Assembly: GCF_014898815.1 (NCBI RefSeq)
Contig: NW_026515416.1
Coordinates: 1,887,640 to 1,951,639 of the forward strand
Source of the DNA: Panonychus citri
Lineage: Eukaryota; Arthropoda; Arachnida; Trombidiformes; Tetranychidae
DNA length: 64,000 nt
Direction: 5' to 3'
Below, in pieces: positions 23,781 to 31,253 of the stretch; the first letter of the stretch is position 1, and each line of letters opens with the position of its first letter. A model generated the notes under the pieces. That model made no database searches. It was not told the origin of the DNA and saw only the letters and a list, made by a program, of their open reading frames with translations. The position numbers were made by a program, and so were the translations under genes.

Positions 23781-23837
23781 ATTTTTTACTTGCATTTTCA
23801 AATATTAATTTTTTTAACTTTCTTTTTTTCATAGTAA

Positions 23838-24203
23838 TTGCAGCGTTTTATATATCAATCGGAAATAGAAAGTTTTAGAATGGTGCTCCAAATAGTGCGA
23901 AGAGGCGAACCATATCAATCCGTATTCAATGATATGCTGCTGCTTAAAAGAGATTTGGAAGCTGCTGTGGTTTTAATGATGGAGAGTCAAGTTTCATCGA
24001 CTGATAATGAAAATTTAGAACAAACAGATAATCCTTATATTGTAGCCATAAACGATATCAACATTGTTTTAAGTTTAAAAGATCAAGAAAATTTATCAGG
24101 AAATTTTTTCATTAGAAAATGTTTAGTTTACCGAATTATTAATATAATACAGGGCTATTCAGCTATTTTTACCGGTGTTTTTTGCGATTTTCTCAGCAAC
24201 TAA
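23838..24203 (+). CDS. Unknown protein, module 4 of a paralogous cluster
   Basis: An open frame of 121 codons preceded by a polypyrimidine tract and CATAG/TTGCAG acceptor candidates, without an obvious ATG at its start, as expected for an internal or terminal exon. Segments: YQSEIESFRMVLQIVRRG, a helical stretch DMLLLKRDLEAAVVLMMES, an acidic linker with STDNENLEQTDN, then NDINIVLSLKDQ and a hydrophobic end. The order mirrors module 1. No known domain is seen. It ends with TAA, four bases before the stop of the convergent minus-strand frame. Confidence 0.4.
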   Translation: MQRFIYQSEIESFRMVLQIVRRGEPYQSVFNDMLLLKRDLEAAVVLMMESQVSSTDNENLEQTDNPYIVAINDINIVLSLKDQENLSGNFFIRKCLVYRIINIIQGYSAIFTGVFCDFLSN

Positions 24204-24206
24204 AAG

Positions 24207-24416
24207 TCAGAGAGACACGAGACTTGAGTGGTATGTACACTTGTAGAAGGTCAGTCCATCAACAAGATCATCGCAAAATCCAGAAACGAACAAAGAGTTA
24301 ATACACATCTGATATGTCCATGTTCCGTCATTGCTTTTCTTTCGTTCCAATACATAATGTTGTGTTATTGGCTTTGAACATTTTGCATAATCAAAAATAA
24401 TTTCCGACTTGTCCAT
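24207..24416 (-). CDS. Unknown small protein, minus-strand module A
   Basis: ATG at 24,414-24,416 opens about 69 codons: MDKSEIIFDYAKCSKP, then WTYQMCINSLFVSGFCDDLV, DGLTFYKC and a Ser/Leu-rich end. It is convergent with module 4, with only three bases between the stop codons. Its first and last parts match the neighbouring minus-strand module B (DKSEIIFDY against DNSEEILFNY; DDLVDGLTFYKC against DDVVDGPNFSAKC), showing tandem duplication. The many Cys suggest a small secreted or disulfide-bonded product, though no signal peptide is visible in this exon. An acceptor-like AGTTTAG precedes it, so upstream exons may be missing from the model. Family unknown. Confidence 0.4.
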   Translation of the reverse strand: MDKSEIIFDYAKCSKPITQHYVLERKKSNDGTWTYQMCINSLFVSGFCDDLVDGLTFYKCTYHSSLVSL

Positions 24417-24469
24417 CGTGTTCACAAAACTAAACTTTTTTTATGATGTGAAGTCGGCTTTTATACTTT

Positions 24470-24815
24470 TTACTTTTGACCATGTTTGTTCAAAGCTTCT
24501 TCAAACTTTTCTTCGAAGTCTTTACTCTTCAGTATAGCAATCATATAAGACTTTAAAAGTTGTCCACCTATGTAATGATAACCCATAGGATCATCCAAAG
24601 TGATAAGAAGCTTTTTAAATTTCTCCAATGAACACTTAGCACTGAAGTTTGGTCCATCAACAACATCGTCATTTGCCGTTTGTGGCATCAATGAACTGAT
24701 AAACATTCAGTAAACAAATGAATCATCTATTTTTTTCTTAATTAGAAGGAAGGTATTTACTTCATCACGTGAGTTGGCTGAATAATTAAACAAAATTTCT
24801 TCACTATTATCCGCA
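24470..24815 (-). CDS. Unknown small protein, minus-strand module B (two exons)
   Basis: Exon 1 at 24,815-24,761 (55 bp) lies between an acceptor-like ATTCAG and a donor GTAAAT. Exon 2 at 24,695-24,470 follows an ATCAG acceptor and ends in TAA. Exon 2 encodes NSLMPQTANDDVVDGPNF, SAKCSLEKFKKLLITLDD, MGYHYIGGQLLKSYMIAIL and KSKDFEEKFEEALNKHGQK, a soluble, helix-rich look. The frame of exon 1 that matches module A (ADNSEEILFNYS) is not in phase with exon 2; the other open frame of exon 1 is. So either a splice site is wrong or one indel has occurred. It is a duplicate of module A with an added C-terminal part. Function unknown. Confidence 0.42.
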
Positions 24816-24966
24816 CTGAATACAAAAAGAAACTATACTTTAATTATTAACTTCCTTTTCTTTTATACCTTTTCATTATTTAGCTTTAGCTTAAGGTTTC
24901 ATTTTCAAGGTTAAGCGTTTGCGTAATTTTTCACGGTTGAGTGATCACAATTTTGTTAAATTTTGG

Positions 24967-25600
24967 TTATGCATGAGTAAATCTAGGGGTGGGGTTTGAG
25001 AGGGTGAGGGACCGGAAGTAGTATTCTTCACCCCCTTCCTCTGCCAGAAGCGAATGATTTGCCTCTACTGTTGTGGGTGGTTCACTTGAGGTAAATAACC
25101 TTAAGATTGTATAATTTTGTCGAGCTCTTTCAATCGCTACTGTCTGAACTATCAAGCAGCCTTCGTTCTGCTGTTTAAGGCACAAAGTTGTCTAAGTGGG
25201 ATCCTGGTCCTGAGTCCCAATAATCGTCACTCAACAGCCACATTGCTTCAGCAACATGTTAGCAGAAAGAATTAGTGTAATATATGGTCCATAAGAAATG
25301 CCAACGCTGAGTTTAGTTTTTCCAAATGATAAATATGGAAAAATCTGAATAAAAAAATGCGGGTCGAGAAAAAAGTTACTAACATATATGAATTGTTCAT
25401 GAAAAGTTACATCTAAAAAGTCCGGTGCATCATGGTGTCCCAAAGAAGTTGCGTTTAATTCCCAAGGGAAAAAAGATTTTTTTATTTTGATCAGATCGTT
25501 CATGTCATCGAGAGCTTTCGATTGATACCTATTTAATATAATTATTATTATTAATATTATAAATACAGCCACGAAAAATGAGATGAGAACAAAAATTATG
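24967..25600 (-). pseudogene. Frameshifted relic with an N-terminal membrane anchor
   Basis: Minus-strand coding-like blocks in three frames. The first (25,600-25,231) has a very hydrophobic start (about residues FVLISFFVAVFIILIIIIIL) then KALDDMNDLIKIKKSFFPWE and LDVTFHEQFIYVSNFF, like a type II membrane protein. A shift near 25,240 moves coding-like sequence to WLLSDDYWDSGPGSHLDNF, and another near 25,185 to LKQQNEGCLIVQTVAIER, RARQNYTILRLFTSSEPP and an acidic end with EEGGEEYY. No start codon precedes the anchor in its frame. No family is recognised. Part of the anchor-coding segment is repeated inverted on the far side of the Gypsy element. Confidence 0.3.
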
Positions 25601-25625
25601 TCTTATAAGCATAGAGAGATAATTT
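25564..25625 (-). repeat. Left arm of an inverted repeat interrupted by the Gypsy element
   Basis: A 35-bp core at 25,564-25,598 (TACAGCCACGAAAAATGAG...) is repeated exactly in inverse at 38,176-38,210. A second block at 25,609-25,625 matches 38,149-38,165 with one difference. Without the Gypsy element these arms would lie about 75 bp apart. Confidence 0.85.
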
Positions 25626-25917
25626 TTTTCTAATTGTGATTACATTTTTCTATTGTTCTCCATTTAAATCAATTCAATTTTTCTTTTAATTTTGATTAAA
25701 TTGTAACGTAAATTTCGGTCTCATTATTCATCACTGGTTACAAACCCGTACAAGGATAAATCCGTTCATTATCAATAATCAATAACCAATTAACCCTTAT
25801 TTAGGATTACTTCCTTCCGTAACCAATATGATCTTTACTATATTTGGATCATAATCATTAATTACTAATCAACCTAAATCTCTATTACTAACCGACAAAG
25901 ATGAATAAACCTTTGAC

Positions 25918-25934
25918 TCACGAGACACTCGTGA
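25918..25934. promoter_or_regulatory. LTR hairpin just upstream of the TATA box (5' copy)
   Basis: TCACGAG-ACA-CTCGTGA, a perfect 7-bp palindrome with a 3-base loop, about 15 bp before TATAAAA. It is conserved in the 3' LTR at 37,856-37,872, where the neighbouring base differs. It may be a binding site for a dimeric transcription factor; this is inference from position and symmetry. Confidence 0.5.
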
Positions 25935-25948
25935 CTTTGATGATCTTG

Positions 25949-25955
25949 TATAAAA
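25949..25955 (+). promoter_or_regulatory. Probable LTR TATA box (5' LTR)
   Basis: TATAAAA preceded by the palindrome above and followed 20-30 bp downstream by candidate start sites. The same string occurs at 37,888-37,894 in the 3' LTR. Confidence 0.6.
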
Positions 25956-26096
25956 TCAGATCACTTACTAATAGAAGGTTCACTTTTAGAATCAACATAA
26001 CATTCAAGTTAAAACATTCTAATAGATCTTGTCATCATCTTTTAATCAAGTTAACCCATTCCAATAATCTGTGTAATTCATTACAATCATTTAATC

Positions 26097-27302
26097 GGCT
26101 ATAATCTAGAATAGCCCCACCCTCCGATCTTCTCCAAACTTTTTCTGTGTATAGGTCTCTATATGAGTGTCATACATGTGCATGGATTTTGTGCGGAAAC
26201 TTTTAGTTCAGAAGATAGAGCTAGCTAAAAGTCGATTTTGCATAGAGGCTTATGGAGTAATAGGAAGTTTCATAGAATCATACAGGATGACGCTGGAGAA
26301 ATAATTTTCTAGCAAATATATTTGATATTGCCAGCACTATAGACTAAATTATGGACCTCTAGCTGCATTGGATCAGTACAATATCTGGCTTCAAAGTTGG
26401 ATTTTCAAAGAAATCAGATGTAACCAATGAACCATACATCGGATTCTTGTAATATTTAGTGCAGATGATTGTCAAGGTCAAATATAGTAGTCAAGGTCAT
26501 TTCAAGGTTAAAGTAATAATTTTACTTTTGACTGTTTTGGCTCAATTCTAATGGAATTTCACTCCAATGCAAAACTTTGTCCACCATTACATGTACGAAT
26601 GAATGTTAGCTTTGAAATTATCTATTAAGTTCATGTGGTGAAATAGAACTGAATTACGCTTAGACAAGATGCTCGCGATAGAATTTTTATTCTTCACCAC
26701 CGGCGTGGTCAAGCAGCGCCACCCGCCCACGTGAAGGTAGATTGAATGGTAGACACCATTTTAGAGCACCATCTCAAGTATCTCTCTAATACAGGCACAT
26801 GACAGCACAATGTAGCGCCATCTTCTAGCAACTCTAAGCTGAATGCGAACCATTTGAAAACAGTCAAAAAGTAAAATTATTACTTTAACCTTGAAATGAC
26901 CTTGACTACTATATTTGACCTTGACAATCATCTGCACTAAATATTACAAGAATCCGATGTATGGTTCATTGGTTACATCTGATTTCTTTGAAAATCCAAC
27001 TTTGAAGCCAGATATTGTACTGATCCAATGCAGCTAGAGGTCCATAATTTAGTCTATATAGTGCTGGCAATATCAAATATATTTGCTAGAAAAATTATTT
27101 CTCCAGCGTCATCCTGTATGATTCTATGAAACTTCCTATTACTCCATAAGCCTCTATGCAAAAATCGACTTTTAGCTAGCTCTATCTTCTGAACTAAAAG
27201 TTTCCGCACAAAATCCATGCACATATATGACACTCATATAGAGACCTATACACAGAAAAAGTTTGGAGAAGATCGGAGGGTGGGGCTATTCTAGAGTCTT
27301 AC
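26097..27302. mobile_element. Foldback element with ~435-bp arms and 9-bp target duplication (Mutator-like)
   Basis: 1,206 bp inserted in the 5' LTR, with CATTTAATC duplicated on both sides (26,088-26,096 and 27,303-27,311). The uninterrupted 3' LTR has only one copy of that string. The arms (about 26,105-26,538 and 26,857-27,295, outermost TCTAGAATAGCCCCACC) are almost identical inverted copies. The outermost 7-8 bases do not pair. The ~320-bp centre codes for nothing recognised, although it has a short GC-richer patch near 26,697-26,735. A 9-bp duplication with long terminal inverted repeats is typical of Mutator-like elements. This is therefore probably a non-autonomous member, and it is younger than the Gypsy insertion. 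Confidence 0.88.
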
Positions 27303-27419
27303 CATTTAATCAACAATTGGATAATAAAGTTCATTTATATTAGTTAAAGTTCTTCTAATAACGTTTCTACATTATTTAATTCGTTCGTCACTCATTCCGT
27401 AACTTTTTCACGTTACAAT

Positions 27420-27437
27420 TGGTGGCAGCGGTGGGAT
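27420..27437 (+). other. Primer binding site, tRNA-Leu type
   Basis: TGGTGGCAGCGGTGGGAT begins two bases after the 5' LTR. It is complementary to the 3' end of animal leucine tRNAs (acceptor ending GCTGCCACCA). Minus-strand DNA synthesis would start here. Assigned from remembered tRNA-Leu ends, not from a tRNA in this window. Confidence 0.75.
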
Positions 27438-27452
27438 CCGCAATTTTCAACA

Positions 27453-30452
27453 ATGAGTGAAACTAATCAGATTTCGTACACTTTAGAAGACTTTACCAAG
27501 ACAATGAACCGAACCTTCCAAACTCCCATACAAATTCATCCGTTTGTAGGTCCTCCATTCATGAATGTTCATGAGTGGTTATCTACTTTCGAAAACCAAA
27601 CAACACAGTCTAATTGGAGTGATGACGATCGATTCAATAAAATCGGTTGTTTTTTAGGACCCGACCTACAAGCATGGTTGGAAGAGACCAAGAAAAGTGA
27701 AATTCGGACCTGGCAAGCTTTCAAACAAGTTTTGATACAATGCTTCCCTCCCAAAGAACATCAAGATTACAAATTTCTCCTTTACAATACGAAACAAGGA
27801 ATGAACGAAGATCCAGTTGCTTACTGCAACAAGATGTACAATTATGCTTTGAAGACGAAAACACCCTTCAATGAGTTCCTCAACACATGTATGAATGGAT
27901 TGGACATTAATATCAGTTATGAAATCAAAGATAGATACAGTATCAAAAATCATCTGGAACTTATAACGAGAATAAGAAGAGCCGAAAGAGAAGCCGAATT
28001 GAGAAAACGCGGGCTCGAAATGAATCAGAACAAACTTCCTAGTTATTACGACGTATCGTGTTTACCCGCTGTAACCCCAACAAGCGTTAAAAATGAAGTT
28101 CACACTTCAAATCCTGAAATCAAAGAACTAATTGAATTAGTCAAAACTATGGCTAATTTACAAATGAGTCAAATGAACAAATCACGAGACAGGACCCAAA
28201 TCACGTGTTTATACTGTAAAAAGGTAGGGCACATTGCAAGGGATTGTCGTGCAAAAATGAGAGATCAGCGATCTCAGAACTCACGTAGAGGATCGAACCA
28301 GTATTATCAAAATAATGAAGTACAACAGGCACAACCCAATATGAACAATATTGGACAACAACCACAACAACCGCAGCAACAACCATCATCCTTTTCTCAA
28401 CACCAATCGACAACACAAAATTTGCCTCCTCAGTCTCATAACACTAATGTACAAACTTATTGTACTACCACCAGTGATTTACATCAAAAAACAAATAATC
28501 ATATAAATGATCCTTCAGCGCCATTTACAATTGTTTCGCTCAATTCTGAAAGTTTAAGTGACACCAAATTAACGGGACCATTGATTCAAGTAAATGCTAA
28601 ACTTAATGGACACGAAGTTGCAGGAGTAATTGATACTGGTTCGCAAATAACCATAGTTACTAAACTGGTTGCTGAGAAACTAAACACTCCAATGGAAGCC
28701 TACGTTGGACCTTCAATATCTGGTGTTGCTTCTACCAACATAACTCCTGTTGGCCAATTTGATTATGACTTAGGTCTAGAAATAGATAACGTCATTCGAA
28801 CCATGAGAGCAACCGTTGTTATTGTTGAAACTCTACCTGCTAATATCCAACTCCTCATTGGACAAAATGTAAACACCTCTATTGGCATCTTGGTCGATCC
28901 TCGAGGCCGATTGATCCTTAAAGAGCTCGATGGTAATTTATATCTAAAAAAAGATCTAGTTTTACCTCCAAGAACAAGAGTTTTAACTACAGCCACTGCA
29001 TCTAATAAGCGACATTTACCAAAAGGTACTTATATGGTATCCACTAATGACTCAACTTTTACAAAAAATAACATAAGTGTTGCTAATACAATCACTAATA
29101 TTGTTGGTGGTGAAACGATTGTCCAGTTATGTAACTTTACCCCATCTACCGTCAATTTAACCGGCGGAACTACAATCGGAAATTTTGAGAGCAAACATCC
29201 TGAAGATATCATTGAGATACCGGATGAGAAAACTGATGAAAACAAAGGAATCAAAGCTCAACAAAACTTTAAAAAGGATTCCACTCTCACCGAAGAAATG
29301 GCTTATTCAGACGGAAAAATTAAAATTGGTAAACAACTTGACGATAAACAACGTGAAACCTTAATCGCTTTACTCAAGAACTATCGTCAAGCATTTGCAT
29401 TCAAACCTGAAGAAGTTGGATTAACCAATAAATTTGTTCATGAAATCGACACTGGAACACACAAACCAATCTCAGTGGCACCTTATCGAGTATCTCCCGA
29501 GAAACGAAAAATAACTAACCAATTAGTCCAAGAGCTTGTCGATACATCAATCATAAAACCATCATGTTCACCATGGGCTTCACCTATCGTGTTAGTTAAA
29601 AGAAAACCGAGATTGGCGTTTTGTATTGATTATCGAAAACTCAACACCATCACCAAGAAAGATCATTACCCTCTACCAAATATTAATGATGCTCTCGATT
29701 ATCTTTGTGGCGCCAATATCTTTACGAGCTTAGATCTAAAATCAGGATACTATCAAATTGGTATTAAAGAAGAAGATAAGGAAAAAACAGCTTTCACAGT
29801 CATGGATGGACTTTATCAATTTGACGTGATGCCCTTTGGTTTGACAAATGCCCCAGCAACATTTCAACGATGTATGGATGTCGTTCTATCTGGATTAAAA
29901 TATAATTCATGTCTAGTATATCTTGATGATGTGCTAATTTTCAATAAAAATTTCGATGATCATATCGAAAGTCTTCGTCAAGTTTTAGACCGAATCATCG
30001 ATGCTGGTTTAAAACTAAATCCATCCAAGAGCATGTTTGCCATTCCAGAAGTTACTTACCTTGGTTACAAAATCACCAAAGATGGACAATACCCAGAAGA
30101 TACCAAGATTGAAGCTGTGAAGAAATTCCCTGTGCCTAAATGTGTTAAGGATGTCAAATCGTTTGTAGCTTTTTGCGGTTATTATCGTAAATTCATCAAA
30201 AATTTTGCTACCATCGCCAAGCCCTTAACTTACTTAACAAAACAAGATGTTAATTTTGAGTGGGGTCACGATCAACAAATGGCCTTCGAAACTCTAAGAG
30301 ATGCAATGATCAATGCTCCAGTTTTGGCTCATTACCAATCTGATTTACCAATTGAAGTTAGAACTGACGCTTCTGGGACTGGAATCGGTGCTGCTCTCCT
30401 ACAGAAACATGGTGACAATTGGAGACCGGTAGCCTTTGCCAGTAGACAATAG
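27453..30452 (+). CDS. Gypsy Gag-Pol polyprotein, ending at a nonsense codon in RNase H
   Basis: 999 residues in one frame from an ATG 16 bases after the primer site. Gag: structural domain at about residues 25-130 (HPFVGPPFMNVHEWLSTFE), zinc knuckle CLYCKKVGHIARDC at ~251-264 with C-x2-C-x4-H-x4-C spacing, then a Gln/Asn-rich linker. Aspartic protease with DTGS near residue 394. Reverse transcriptase with FTSLDLKSGYYQI near 757 and the catalytic YLDDVLIF near 822. RNase H begins at about 960 (RTDASGTGIGAAL) and is cut short by TAG at 30,450-30,452, after which the same frame carries on with family-typical sequence. Gag and Pol need no frameshift between them. The protein would package RNA and copy it to DNA, but RNase H and integrase are not made unless the stop is read through. 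A single base change explains the stop; programmed readthrough at this place is not known to me. Confidence 0.93.
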   Translation: MSETNQISYTLEDFTKTMNRTFQTPIQIHPFVGPPFMNVHEWLSTFENQTTQSNWSDDDRFNKIGCFLGPDLQAWLEETKKSEIRTWQAFKQVLIQCFPPKEHQDYKFLLYNTKQGMNEDPVAYCNKMYNYALKTKTPFNEFLNTCMNGLDINISYEIKDRYSIKNHLELITRIRRAEREAELRKRGLEMNQNKLPSYYDVSCLPAVTPTSVKNEVHTSNPEIKELIELVKTMANLQMSQMNKSRDRTQITCLYCKKVGHIARDCRAKMRDQRSQNSRRGSNQYYQNNEVQQAQPNMNNIGQQPQQPQQQPSSFSQHQSTTQNLPPQSHNTNVQTYCTTTSDLHQKTNNHINDPSAPFTIVSLNSESLSDTKLTGPLIQVNAKLNGHEVAGVIDTGSQITIVTKLVAEKLNTPMEAYVGPSISGVASTNITPVGQFDYDLGLEIDNVIRTMRATVVIVETLPANIQLLIGQNVNTSIGILVDPRGRLILKELDGNLYLKKDLVLPPRTRVLTTATASNKRHLPKGTYMVSTNDSTFTKNNISVANTITNIVGGETIVQLCNFTPSTVNLTGGTTIGNFESKHPEDIIEIPDEKTDENKGIKAQQNFKKDSTLTEEMAYSDGKIKIGKQLDDKQRETLIALLKNYRQAFAFKPEEVGLTNKFVHEIDTGTHKPISVAPYRVSPEKRKITNQLVQELVDTSIIKPSCSPWASPIVLVKRKPRLAFCIDYRKLNTITKKDHYPLPNINDALDYLCGANIFTSLDLKSGYYQIGIKEEDKEKTAFTVMDGLYQFDVMPFGLTNAPATFQRCMDVVLSGLKYNSCLVYLDDVLIFNKNFDDHIESLRQVLDRIIDAGLKLNPSKSMFAIPEVTYLGYKITKDGQYPEDTKIEAVKKFPVPKCVKDVKSFVAFCGYYRKFIKNFATIAKPLTYLTKQDVNFEWGHDQQMAFETLRDAMINAPVLAHYQSDLPIEVRTDASGTGIGAALLQKHGDNWRPVAFASRQ

Positions 30453-30464
30453 AATTCCCATGAA

Positions 30465-31253
30465 TTGAATTACCCAATCTCAGAGAAAGAGTGTCTCGCA
30501 ATCATCTTTGCTATTGAAAAATTCAAAATTTATCTGGACCAAAAAACATTCAAAGTAGTGACAGATCATTGTGCACTTTCATTTCTACAATCTAAAAAGA
30601 AACTTCCACCCAGATTGACTCGTTGGGCTTTGCTTCTACAAGAATTCGACATGACTATCGAATATAAAAGTGGTAAACATCATGCCGATGTCGACTGTCT
30701 AAGTAGATACCCAATAGGCGAACCCGAGGAAACTGCTGAATACGAAGATCGAGTACATGCTTTCACTGTACAATTAGAATTAAATTTAGAAAAATTTAGA
30801 GAAGAACAATCAAAAGACCAATTCTGTGTTCGAATAATGGAAAATGTCAAAAATCATGATTCACTTTCTAACAAGAGAAAAAAGAAGTTGGAGAAATTTT
30901 TAATCAAAGATGCGCTATTGTACAGGAAGATTTGGAAAAATCAAGAATCCTTTAATTTATTGGTCGTTCCAAAATCGTTAAGAAAAGAAATCTGCCAAAT
31001 CCACCATGATTCCGTTTATGCTGGTCACCAAGGAATAACCAAAACTTACGAAAAGATTCGTAGTAAATATTATTGGTCGGGAATGACGAGTTATATTAAT
31101 AATTATGTTGCAACTTGCTTCCTTTGTCAAACAAAAATGCATCACCATCTTCGCAAAATACGGCCAAATTTATCAAACAACAAATTTTCTGTCGCCATGG
31201 TGCTCCCACGTTCCTCGTTTCAGATAATGGGACAAACTTTACGAGTAAACTAA
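30465..31253 (+). CDS. Gypsy Pol continuation: RNase H C-terminus and integrase zinc-binding domain
   Basis: The same frame as Gag-Pol beyond the TAG. The first part completes RNase H (PISEKECLAIIFAIEKF, then VVTDHCALSFLQSKK and GKHHADVDCLSRYP). From about residue 165 follows the integrase HHCC zinc-binding domain (QIHHDSVYAGHQGITKTYEK ending in CFLCQTK). After about 31,140 this frame becomes non-homologous: the family sequence has moved to the next frame, where the remaining integrase core is found. The expected ~65-75 residues between CFLCQ and the retained core are absent, so this is a deletion combined with a frame change, not a simple base slip. The real coding end is near 31,140, and the last ~35 codons are meaningless. 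Confidence 0.88.
   Translation: MNYPISEKECLAIIFAIEKFKIYLDQKTFKVVTDHCALSFLQSKKKLPPRLTRWALLLQEFDMTIEYKSGKHHADVDCLSRYPIGEPEETAEYEDRVHAFTVQLELNLEKFREEQSKDQFCVRIMENVKNHDSLSNKRKKKLEKFLIKDALLYRKIWKNQESFNLLVVPKSLRKEICQIHHDSVYAGHQGITKTYEKIRSKYYWSGMTSYINNYVATCFLCQTKMHHHLRKIRPNLSNNKFSVAMVLPRSSFQIMGQTLRVN

Larger units (their letters stand above)
25702..27417 (+). repeat. 5' LTR (split by a nested foldback element)
   Basis: LTR sequence occupies 25,702-26,096 and 27,312-27,417, 501 bp in total, after removing the insertion and one copy of its 9-bp duplication. Compared with the 3' LTR it lacks 1, 2 and 5 bases at three places (near 25,935, 25,986 and 26,027); I see no substitutions. It contains TATAAAA at 25,949-25,955 and AATAAA at 27,323-27,328. 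The nested insertion falls between these, so a transcript starting in this LTR would carry the foldback in its leader. Confidence 0.93.
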
